A DNA stretch of 21,884 bases. Source: Desulfuromonadaceae bacterium (GTDB lineage: Bacteria; Desulfobacterota; Desulfuromonadia; Desulfuromonadales; Geopsychrobacteraceae). The notes beneath the pieces are model-generated. The model was not told the origin of the DNA. It was given only the letters and a program-made list of their open reading frames with translations, and did not search any database. Shown here piece by piece: positions 15,327 through 21,884 of the stretch. A program made the translations under genes and the position numbers. The stretch spans positions 1 to 21,884 of the forward strand of contig JADGED010000011.1 of the NCBI GenBank assembly GCA_016744555.1. The letters are read 5' to 3'. Each line of letters begins with the position of its first letter. The first letter of the stretch is position 1.

Positions 15327-16247
15327 TTATTTACGATCCTCTCGATCATATGGCAAACCAAGCCCTTCTGGCTGCTGATTACCACCTTTTTGGAGCCGCA
15401 CGGTAGAAATCACTAAGACAATGATAGTAAAAATATAGGGAAGCATCTGCAAGACATGGGCGCTTACATTTGTTCCCATCGCCTGAAAACGAAGTTGCAT
15501 TGCAGTTATTCCACCAAACAGATACGCACCAAACATTGCTCTTGGGCTTGACCAGCTGGCAAAAATAACCAAGGCAACGGCAATCCAGCCACGCCCAGCA
15601 GTCATATTTTCAATCCACATCGGCGTACTAGCAAGGCTCAAGTAAGCGCCACCAATGCCGACAAATCCAGAACCTACCGTAACCGCTAAGAATCTATATT
15701 TGCTCACCGAAAAACCACAGGTATCGGCGGCGGCAGGATTTTGACCGACGCTCCGCATGGCTAGTCCCCAACGGGTTCGATAAAAGAAAAACCAGATCAA
15801 AAAGACTAGTAAAAAACTAAAATAAACCAACAGGTCTTGATTGAAAAAGGCCTTACCTATAATTGGAATCTTGCTTAAGCCGGGAATAGCAACACGTTCA
15901 AATCCGACAATGGTCTTACCTACCATCCCTTTACCAAACAGTGCAGTAATTCCAACGCCAAACATAGTTAGCGCCAAGCCACTAACAATCTGATTACCAC
16001 GTAATTGCACCGTAATCAGCGCATGAATACTACCGGCGATAAATGTGGCGCAAAAGGCTAATACAACACCAACCAACAATGATCCACTTAAATAGGTTCC
16101 AGCGAATCCAGCTAGCGCACCAACCAGCATCAACCCTTCAATACCAAGGTTAATTATTCCCGCTCGCTCATTAATTATTGCCCCTAAGGTAGCAAACAAA
16201 ATCGGGGTACCTGCTTTTACCGTAGCATCAAGCAATATTTCAAACAT
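15327..16247 (-). CDS. ABC transporter permease, NupQ-like (purine/nucleoside import)
   Basis: 306 aa integral inner-membrane protein of the BPD_transp_2 (RbsC/LivH-like) family with about eight hydrophobic segments. The family signature INERAGIINLGIEGLMLVGA lies near residues 25-44. It is the smaller of two different permeases that would form the heterodimeric channel. Its ATG overlaps the end of the preceding permease gene by 8 bp, and AGGGGT gives a ribosome binding site within that gene. The end abuts xpt. Substrate class is inferred from the BMP-type binding protein and xpt, not from the permease itself. Confidence 0.9.
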   Translation of the reverse strand: MFEILLDATVKAGTPILFATLGAIINERAGIINLGIEGLMLVGALAGFAGTYLSGSLLVGVVLAFCATFIAGSIHALITVQLRGNQIVSGLALTMFGVGITALFGKGMVGKTIVGFERVAIPGLSKIPIIGKAFFNQDLLVYFSFLLVFLIWFFFYRTRWGLAMRSVGQNPAAADTCGFSVSKYRFLAVTVGSGFVGIGGAYLSLASTPMWIENMTAGRGWIAVALVIFASWSSPRAMFGAYLFGGITAMQLRFQAMGTNVSAHVLQMLPYIFTIIVLVISTVRLQKGGNQQPEGLGLPYDREDRK

Positions 16248-17310
16248 GAGAACTACCCCTAATCAGCTTTAATCGATAAATAATGAAAAAGTCAGCTGCC
16301 AACAAGAAGAACAGAATCAAGCCCTGAAATGCATAGACAAATGCAACTGGTAGCTGCCACATAATCTGTAAGCTGTCACCACCGACAAGAATCACCCCCA
16401 TCAAAAAAGCGACGATTACTACCCCAATAGCGCTGCGCTTTGCTAGCCAAGCAATTATGATTGCTGTATATCCATAACCGGGGGAAATTCCATGCTGCAA
16501 TCGATGCTGCAAACCGGCAACCTCGCTAAATCCAGCGATTCCCGCAATTGCACCACTAAGGAATAATACCGCAAAGATAGCAGTACGAGTGTTCATGCCA
16601 GCATATTGTGCAGCGTTTTGATTGTTGCCTATAACTTTTATTTCGTACCCCCACACTGTGCGCTCCATAAATACATAGAGCACCAAGGCACAAAACAGCG
16701 CCAGAAAAAAACCACTGTGCATACGAGTATTAAAATATTCGGTCAAACGCGCAGCGTCACTAAATTGGGCAGTAAGTGGGAAATTAAAACCGTTGGGGTC
16801 TTTCCAAGGACCATAGACAAGGTAATCGACACCAAGAATGGCAATATAGTTCATCAGCAACGTAACAATAACTTCGTTAACCTGCCAATATGCCCGCAAT
16901 ATACCTGCCACCCCTGCCCACAAGCCACCGCACAAAAATGCCGCTACAAACATGGCTAATAACATCAACCAGTGATTATGAATCCCGGAGAACAAAGCGA
17001 CCCAAGTTGCCCCCATAGCCCCCATATAGATTTGCCCTTCGGCGCCGATATTCCAGATTTGCATCCGAAACGCTAAGCTAACCCCCAATCCAGCAAAAAT
17101 TAACGGCGTGGCCTTTACTAGCGTCTCTGACAAACCATACCCAGAACCAAGGGCTTCAACAATTATTTCTCGATAAGCCAATAATGGGTTAACCCCGCTG
17201 GCAAGAAGAAAAAAGCCAGCAACAAACAGTGCCACCCCAATTGATGCAACTGGGGCACTGAAACGGAGCATAGGCGATAACATCTCGCGTCTTTCTAATA
17301 CTAGCTTCAT
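16240..17310 (-). CDS. ABC transporter permease, NupP-like (purine/nucleoside import)
   Basis: 356 aa integral membrane protein of the BPD_transp_2 family, with the first membrane segment at about 16-38, the conserved FRMQIWNIGAEGQIYMGAM signature at about 81-99, and further helices to the C-terminus. The start codon overlaps the stop of the ATPase gene in an ATGA arrangement. The protein partners the smaller permease and the two-domain ATPase. The same architecture occurs in NupPQ of Gram-positive nucleoside importers and in RfuCD riboflavin importers; the adjacent xpt favours purines. Confidence 0.9.
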   Translation of the reverse strand: MKLVLERREMLSPMLRFSAPVASIGVALFVAGFFLLASGVNPLLAYREIIVEALGSGYGLSETLVKATPLIFAGLGVSLAFRMQIWNIGAEGQIYMGAMGATWVALFSGIHNHWLMLLAMFVAAFLCGGLWAGVAGILRAYWQVNEVIVTLLMNYIAILGVDYLVYGPWKDPNGFNFPLTAQFSDAARLTEYFNTRMHSGFFLALFCALVLYVFMERTVWGYEIKVIGNNQNAAQYAGMNTRTAIFAVLFLSGAIAGIAGFSEVAGLQHRLQHGISPGYGYTAIIIAWLAKRSAIGVVIVAFLMGVILVGGDSLQIMWQLPVAFVYAFQGLILFFLLAADFFIIYRLKLIRGSSHV

Positions 17311-18824
17311 GCTACCACCTCAGGTGTCACTCCACTCATCATCAAACCAATCGTTTCCCGGGTGGTATTAGTGGGATCAACATAACCAATCAACTTCCCC
17401 CGAAACATAACGGCAATTCGATCACTAAGCTTAAGTAATTCATCAAGATCTTCAGCGATTAAAATCGTACTCATGCCGCGTTTAGTGCCATCTACAATAA
17501 CTTGATGCACATATTCAGCGCTGCCTATATCGAGACCTCGGGTTGGATAAAGTGCAACTAAAACATTCGGCTGTTCAGATAATTCACGGGCAATGATTAC
17601 TTTCTGGATATTCCCCCCAGAAAGGTACCGTACCGGAGTTCCAGCGGGTCCTGCCTTTATATCAAATTGCTTTACCTTAGCTGCGCCATTTTGGTGAATC
17701 GCAGCTTTATTTTGGAATATCCAGTTTGTAAAAGCGTTGCCTTTAAAGTTTTTCATTATCAAATTATCTGCGACACTCATATCAGGAGCAATACCAATCG
17801 CCTTACGATCTTCAGGTACATGAGAAATTCCGGCAATATAAGAATCTTTGGCATCGCTGTTAGTTATATCCTCACCTCCAGCCATAATCTTGCCGTGCGT
17901 AGCTTTTTTTAATCCAGTAAGAACTTCGGCCAAAGCTTTTTGACCATTGCCAGCAACTCCAGCGATACCGAGAATCTCACCTTTTTTCAGCTGTAAATTA
18001 AAATCATCAAGGTCTGCCAAACCACGATCATTTTGCACAGATAAACTTTGGATATCGAGGACATCAACATCCTCAACCTGCCCACTTTTTTCCCATTCAG
18101 GGATTTTATCATTCCCAATCATCAATGCCGCTAATTTAGCTTCGTCAAAGTTTCCACGCTCTAAAGTCGTAACGCTGCGACCCTTCTTAAGGATAGTAAC
18201 GCTATCGGAGATCTCCATGACTTCGCGCATTTTGTGGGAAATAAAGATAATGCTCTTCCCTTGCCCCTTTAATCTGTTCAGAACACTAAACAAACGCTCT
18301 GTCTCTTGCGGCGTCAAAACGGCAGTGGGCTCATCCAATATCAACAACTGACAATCACGTAGCAAAAGCTTGATTAATTCAATCCACTGTTGCGCCCCAA
18401 TAGAGAGCTTCCACACCGGAGTATCCAAATCTAAATCAAGGTCAAACTCAGCAATAATTTGGTTAATTTTTTCTTTATAGACTTTACGGTTAAAAAAGTT
18501 AGGAACCTTTTCCAAGGCAAGGAGGATATTTTCAAACACAGAATGGGCTGGAACCAACATAAAATGCTGATGCACCATACCGATGCCACAACGGATCGAA
18601 TCACGCGGACTAGTGAAATGGACCGCTTCGCCGGCGATAGTTATATTCCCACAGTCAGGATGATAAAGGCCGGTTAAAACATTCATTAACGTGCTTTTCC
18701 CAGCACCATTTTCACCCAGCAGGGTATGAATCTCCCCTCGCCCTACAGTGAACGAAACATCGTCCAGCGCAACAACACCTGGAAAGGTTTTACGAATATT
18801 ATTTATTTGCAGAATATCGGTCAT
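17307..18824 (-). CDS. ABC transporter ATPase with two nucleotide-binding domains, NupO-like
   Basis: 505 aa, the size of the RbsA/MglA/NupO class. Domain 1 has Walker A GENGAGKST (37-45), signature LSIGAQQ (140-146) and Walker B LLILDEPT with Glu165. Domain 2 has a degenerate Walker A (GVAGNGQKA, 289-297), signature LSGGNIQ (401-407) and VLVALYPTRGLDIG, where the catalytic Glu is absent, as is usual for this family. It energises purine or nucleoside uptake by the two downstream permeases. No strong ribosome binding site precedes the ATG, which fits lower expression than the binding protein upstream across the terminator hairpin. Confidence 0.93.
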   Translation of the reverse strand: MTDILQINNIRKTFPGVVALDDVSFTVGRGEIHTLLGENGAGKSTLMNVLTGLYHPDCGNITIAGEAVHFTSPRDSIRCGIGMVHQHFMLVPAHSVFENILLALEKVPNFFNRKVYKEKINQIIAEFDLDLDLDTPVWKLSIGAQQWIELIKLLLRDCQLLILDEPTAVLTPQETERLFSVLNRLKGQGKSIIFISHKMREVMEISDSVTILKKGRSVTTLERGNFDEAKLAALMIGNDKIPEWEKSGQVEDVDVLDIQSLSVQNDRGLADLDDFNLQLKKGEILGIAGVAGNGQKALAEVLTGLKKATHGKIMAGGEDITNSDAKDSYIAGISHVPEDRKAIGIAPDMSVADNLIMKNFKGNAFTNWIFQNKAAIHQNGAAKVKQFDIKAGPAGTPVRYLSGGNIQKVIIARELSEQPNVLVALYPTRGLDIGSAEYVHQVIVDGTKRGMSTILIAEDLDELLKLSDRIAVMFRGKLIGYVDPTNTTRETIGLMMSGVTPEVVA

Positions 18825-18879
18825 AAATTAATGCTGGCAGCAGCAACTTCCCTAGGTAATTTTTGACGCCAATTTAACT

Positions 18880-18909
18880 AAAAAAGGCACACCGTTTAAC
18901 GGTGTGCCT
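18880..18909 (-). terminator. Intercistronic rho-independent terminator after the binding-protein gene
   Basis: AGGCACACCG (18885-18894) and CGGTGTGCCT (18900-18909) form a perfect 10-bp stem with a 5-nt loop. On the minus strand a T6 run follows at once (18885-18880). It sits 18 nt past the binding-protein stop and 56 nt before the ATPase start, so it should partly or fully separate binding-protein and transporter expression. Confidence 0.85.
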
Positions 18910-18926
18910 AAAGAAAAGTTATCTAT

Positions 18927-20000
18927 TTATTTCGACAAAGTCCCCTGGACGCCTTCGACAAAGTAGTTCATGCCTAAAAGCTCGCCATCAGTATGAGTTT
19001 TACCTGCAGGGACAACCACTTTACCAGTCTGATCCTTGATCGGACCAGCAAATGGGTGGAAAGTTCCGGCTTTTATTGCTGCAGTTTTTTCCGCAACTAG
19101 TGCCTGTACTTCAGCAGGAACCTTTGGGTTAAAAGCAGCTAGTTCAACTAGACCATCTTTCATTCCAGCCCAAATTTGCTTTGATTTCCAAGTACCGTTG
19201 TGAACCTGCTCTGCCAAAGTACGATATAAAGTTCCCCAATTCCAAATTGGTGCAGTTAAGAAAGCATTTGGAGCAAAAGTGCGCATATCCGAATTATAAC
19301 CAATAACATAGGCGCCATGTGCCTCAGCTGCCTGCATTGTTGCTGGAGCATCTTGGTGCATAGCTAGGACATCGGCACCAACATCAAGTAAACTATCAGC
19401 AGCATCACGCTCTAGGCCTGGATCAAACCAAGTTTGAGTCCAAACTACACGGACCTGAGCTTTGGGATTAACACTTTGCACGCCCAAGGTAAATGCATTA
19501 ATTCCGCGAATAACCTCTGGAATCGGAAAAGCAGCAACATAGCCAATGATATTACTTTTGCTCATTTTGCCAGCAACGATGCCGGAAAGATAGCGGGGCT
19601 CGTACATGCGACCAAAATATGTACCCACGTTCTCAGCAGTTTTAAAACCGGAACAATGCATAAAAACAACGTCTTTATTCCTCTTAGCAACATCAATAGT
19701 TGCATCCATATAGCCAAAACTAGTGGTGAAAACTAGGTTATGACCTTTGCGCACCAAACCGTTAATAACTCGTGCAGATTCAGCTCCTTCGGGGACACTT
19801 TCGATAAAGGTTGATGGCTTCACGTAGGGGAGTTTTTCCATTTCTACCCGGCCCTGATCATGTGAATAGGTCCAACCAGCATCACCAACTGGGCCAACAT
19901 AAATAAATCCTGGACGTAGCTCTTCCATAGCTGAAACAGCAAAAGCGCTGGTCGCAAAACAAATACTCATTACTACCAAAAACCACATTGTTTTTCTCAT
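18927..20000 (-). CDS. BMP-family ABC transporter substrate-binding protein (purine nucleoside type)
   Basis: 357 aa periplasmic binding protein of the Bmp/PnrA family. Residues 1-21 are a Sec signal peptide with cleavage after AFA. No lipobox cysteine is present, so the protein is soluble in the periplasm, unlike the lipoproteins of spirochaetes and Gram-positives. The mature N-terminus contains FIYVGPVGDAGWTYSHDQGR, and YNSDM (235-239) and the NWG segment near 254 match conserved family regions. In PnrA this fold binds purine nucleosides; here the linked xpt supports a nucleoside or base ligand. A GAAAGG ribosome binding site precedes the ATG. Only 27 bp separate the start from the M23 peptidase gene upstream. 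Confidence 0.9.
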   Translation of the reverse strand: MRKTMWFLVVMSICFATSAFAVSAMEELRPGFIYVGPVGDAGWTYSHDQGRVEMEKLPYVKPSTFIESVPEGAESARVINGLVRKGHNLVFTTSFGYMDATIDVAKRNKDVVFMHCSGFKTAENVGTYFGRMYEPRYLSGIVAGKMSKSNIIGYVAAFPIPEVIRGINAFTLGVQSVNPKAQVRVVWTQTWFDPGLERDAADSLLDVGADVLAMHQDAPATMQAAEAHGAYVIGYNSDMRTFAPNAFLTAPIWNWGTLYRTLAEQVHNGTWKSKQIWAGMKDGLVELAAFNPKVPAEVQALVAEKTAAIKAGTFHPFAGPIKDQTGKVVVPAGKTHTDGELLGMNYFVEGVQGTLSK

Positions 20001-20027
20001 TACAATAAACCTTTCAAATAGATAGAA

Positions 20028-21335
20028 TTAAAAAGAACTAGATAATTTATTATCGATATTATTGTTCAACCAACTAGCATCCCACCACTCAAGTGGTTGG
20101 ACTGGAATCCCAGCGACAAAAACCCCAAAATGGAGATGATCACCGCCAGCCATACCAGTTGCACCACTCCGACCAACGACTTGACCGCGCTGCACCTGGT
20201 CGCCTGCCTCAACATCAAGTTGACTCATATGGGCATATAAAGTCTGCAATCCGAGGCCATGATCAACAACGACGCAAAGACCATAAATCCCCAGATATTC
20301 AGCCCAAACGACATCGCCACTGTTTTCGGCAACAATCTCAGCTCGGGCAACAGAGGCCAGATCATGCCCCCAGTGAACCTGCTTATCGATCTGTTTACCC
20401 TTATAATAATAAGTTCTATAATCGGCAAATTGCGCTAAGCTTGCAGCCCGAGGTTGGCGCATAAAAGCCCCATCCCACAGTGGAGTAGAAGATGTTTCTT
20501 TACCGAATTCGACTATTTGTTCTCGATTTTGCTGTCGTACCTCACGGTTTACATACAAAAAAACATCAAGGCTATTGGCGATATTGGGGGCAAGATCTTC
20601 AAGCTCAGGAAGTTTCTGCTCTAAGAATTTATCGTTGATATTTATCGTACGTTGCCGAAATTTTACATTTTTTGCTCGATAATAAATCCCCAACTGACGT
20701 TCGTTACCAGCTAAATCACGAGCAAAAACTCTTGGTACAAAATCACTATCTTTTATATCATAGGGATAAACGACTAAACATGCGTAGTCACCAGAATCTT
20801 GCTCATAAGCGGGAAAAAAATAATTGGCAAACTTAACCCCAACCGTTTCTACCTCTTCATTTAAGGCAAACATCACTAAACCGCTACCACCTTTGGTAAA
20901 GTTATGATGCCGACTTAACAAGCTTATGATTGGAGCTTTACTATCGTAAGTTAGAGAAAAAACTTGCTGATTCGAGTTTCCTTCGCCTAGGTGATAAATT
21001 GATTGGTCGATCGCACTGATTTCAATCTGCAAATCACCCTCTTGCAATTTCAATACAGATAAGTCTAACTCTAAATCGACCTGCTTGGTATCTGGCGGGA
21101 AATCTCGTTTCAATAAAGGCGACCGCTCACTCCCTTGCACCACTACCACCTGAACATTTTTAATCCCCATACCAGAATCTTCGAGAGACAAAAGGATTTT
21201 GGTGGACTTCGTAATCGGACCGCTGCCGGGAGTTAAACTCAGCAAAGGCGCAGTGGTATCACGAAAATAAAAAGCTACCGCTGCAACCAAAGATACAACA
21301 ATCAATAAAAAGAATAATTTCTTCAGAGTTTTCAA
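20028..21335 (-). CDS. Membrane-anchored M23 (LytM-type) metallopeptidase
   Basis: 435 aa. An N-terminal uncleaved anchor or signal segment spans about 7-23. Residues about 28-225 look like beta-sandwich (Ig-like) modules, and the C-terminal M23 domain covers about 320-420. The zinc site is intact: HWGHD (His321, Asp325), LYAHMS with His369, and HLH (His400, His402). Such enzymes cut peptidoglycan crosslinks or regulate amidases from the periplasm. The start is TTG at 21335 with AAGG 7 nt upstream. The gene reads into the binding-protein gene 27 bp away, so it could be co-transcribed, though no functional link to purine uptake is evident. The exact peptide bond cut is unknown. Confidence 0.9.
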   Translation of the reverse strand: MKTLKKLFFLLIVVSLVAAVAFYFRDTTAPLLSLTPGSGPITKSTKILLSLEDSGMGIKNVQVVVVQGSERSPLLKRDFPPDTKQVDLELDLSVLKLQEGDLQIEISAIDQSIYHLGEGNSNQQVFSLTYDSKAPIISLLSRHHNFTKGGSGLVMFALNEEVETVGVKFANYFFPAYEQDSGDYACLVVYPYDIKDSDFVPRVFARDLAGNERQLGIYYRAKNVKFRQRTININDKFLEQKLPELEDLAPNIANSLDVFLYVNREVRQQNREQIVEFGKETSSTPLWDGAFMRQPRAASLAQFADYRTYYYKGKQIDKQVHWGHDLASVARAEIVAENSGDVVWAEYLGIYGLCVVVDHGLGLQTLYAHMSQLDVEAGDQVQRGQVVGRSGATGMAGGDHLHFGVFVAGIPVQPLEWWDASWLNNNIDNKLSSSF

Positions 21336-21445
21336 TTTAAAACCTTCTAGATACCGGAACGCACTTTGACCACCATTACAAGCCGGTCTAAGCTGCTATT
21401 TTTATAAATAACTGCATAACTTTAACAGTTCTGCTTAAAAGAGTG

Positions 21446-21474
21446 ATTGTCAACTGTCACCGACAGTTTGTCAA
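21446..21474 (-). promoter_or_regulatory. Candidate promoter with a palindromic 17-nt spacer
   Basis: On the minus strand a perfect -35 TTGACA (21474-21469) and GACAAT (21451-21446, 4/6 to -10) are spaced by exactly 17 nt, and that spacer is the palindrome AACTGTC-GGT-GACAGTT (21468-21452). A repressor or activator could sit there and control the M23 gene 110 bp downstream and perhaps the purine genes. The stem could instead be a weak terminator for the dehydrogenase gene ending at 21494, but no T-run follows it. Confidence 0.45.
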
Positions 21475-21493
21475 GGTTTTCAGCAGTACTAAT

Positions 21494-21884
21494 TCAAGCA
21501 TGAATAGCAACTCTATTTACTGCTAAGGCAGCCTCTTTAAGCGCCTCAGACAAAGTTGGATGGGCATGACAAATTGCGGCTAAATCAGCTACATTGCCGC
21601 CAAATGACAATACGGCACCAGCCTCAGCAATTAACTCAGAAGCTTGTGCCCCGACGATATGTATCCCATAGATAAGACCACTATCTGGAGCAGCTAAAAC
21701 CTTTACAAAACCGTCAGTTTGGCCGGAACATTGTGCTCGACCGCTGGCGGCAAAGAAAAACTTCCCCGCACTATAAGCAATGTTTTTTTCCTTTAACGCA
21801 GCTTCGGTTTCGCCAACGGCGGCAACTTCAGGGGTGGTGAATACAGCAGAAGGAATGCAGTTAACGTCATACGCATGACCTGAA
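21494..21884 (-). CDS. lpd: Dihydrolipoamide dehydrogenase, C-terminal part (N-terminus outside window)
   Basis: The minus-strand frame read in from the right edge gives 129 residues ending TGA at 21494. They form the pyridine nucleotide-disulfide oxidoreductase dimerisation domain: IPSAVFTTPEVAAVGETE at the start, GIHIVGAQASELI in the middle and CHAHPTLSEAL near the end, whose His (of HPTLSE) and Glu form the catalytic dyad in lipoamide dehydrogenases. The HAHPTLSEA wording favours Lpd over glutathione or mercuric reductase. Lpd is the FAD-containing E3 of 2-oxoacid dehydrogenase complexes and the glycine cleavage system, re-oxidising lipoyl groups with NAD+. The active-site disulfide and FAD domain are off the edge. 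Confidence 0.9.
   Translation of the reverse strand, partial: SGHAYDVNCIPSAVFTTPEVAAVGETEAALKEKNIAYSAGKFFFAASGRAQCSGQTDGFVKVLAAPDSGLIYGIHIVGAQASELIAEAGAVLSFGGNVADLAAICHAHPTLSEALKEAALAVNRVAIHA

Noticed and set aside
18825..21493. Purine riboswitch upstream of the uptake/xpt genes
   Set aside because: The gaps at 18825-18926, 20001-20027 and 21336-21493 show no TATA...TCTACC...CCGTAAA...GACTA core on the minus strand. A TCTACC near 19843 lies within coding sequence and lacks the other parts.
1..21884. Defence system, prophage, CRISPR or insertion sequence
   Set aside because: No array of regular repeats, transposase, integrase, restriction, toxin-antitoxin or phage structural gene was recognised on either strand. 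The only helicase has the full length and motifs of housekeeping Rep.

Overview
The window looks like chromosome from an anaerobic or microaerobic Gram-negative bacterium, most likely of the Desulfuromonadia/Geobacter-like group (former Deltaproteobacteria). This assignment is inference. It rests on a periplasmic five-heme cytochrome c next to a rubrerythrin-type diiron protein and an OsmC protein, on Sec signal peptides without lipoboxes (periplasm), on a periplasmic-solute-sensing hybrid kinase, and on frequent TTG starts with good ribosome binding sites. There is no rRNA, tRNA, CRISPR array, transposase or phage gene that I can see. Base composition looks uniform and slightly AT-rich. Both ends cut through genes.

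Layout. (1) 1-3719, minus strand: a two-component pair, with a hybrid histidine kinase (periplasmic SBP_bac_3 domain, two PAS, kinase core, receiver) followed by a REC-PAS response regulator cut by the left edge. (2) 3857-8479, minus: one very long gene that fuses a GH13 alpha-amylase-type domain to a complete GT5 glycogen synthase, the most unusual gene here. (3) 8643-12029, plus: a YhcC-like radical SAM protein and a Rep/UvrD-type helicase. They are separated by a 414-bp gap that holds two possible minus-strand hydrophobic mini-ORFs and a hairpin. (4) 12147-14716: an OsmC protein (plus), a rubrerythrin-like protein (minus, convergent) and a five-heme cytochrome (plus) whose ribosome binding site lies inside a long inverted repeat; a bidirectional terminator follows. 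(5) 14805-20000, minus: a purine/nucleoside uptake and salvage operon, in transcription order BMP-type binding protein, terminator hairpin, two-domain ATPase, two permeases, xanthine phosphoribosyltransferase. (6) 20028-21335, minus: a membrane-anchored M23 (LytM) peptidase just upstream of the binding protein, with a candidate promoter whose spacer is exactly a 17-nt palindrome. (7) 21494-21884, minus: the C-terminal part of dihydrolipoamide dehydrogenase.

How they fit together. The best-defined unit is the purine unit: the binding protein captures a nucleoside or base, the NupPQO-like ABC complex imports it, and Xpt converts a free base (xanthine by family) to its nucleotide. The hairpin after the binding-protein gene would favour excess binding protein over membrane parts. 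No purine riboswitch is visible. The OsmC, rubrerythrin and cytochrome cluster suggests peroxide/redox handling, but the genes are in separate transcription units. Most of the window is ordinary core gene content. The items most worth a second look are the GH13-GT5 fusion, the SD-covering inverted repeat before the cytochrome gene, the palindromic promoter spacer at 21446-21474, and the small ORFs at 9635-9947.
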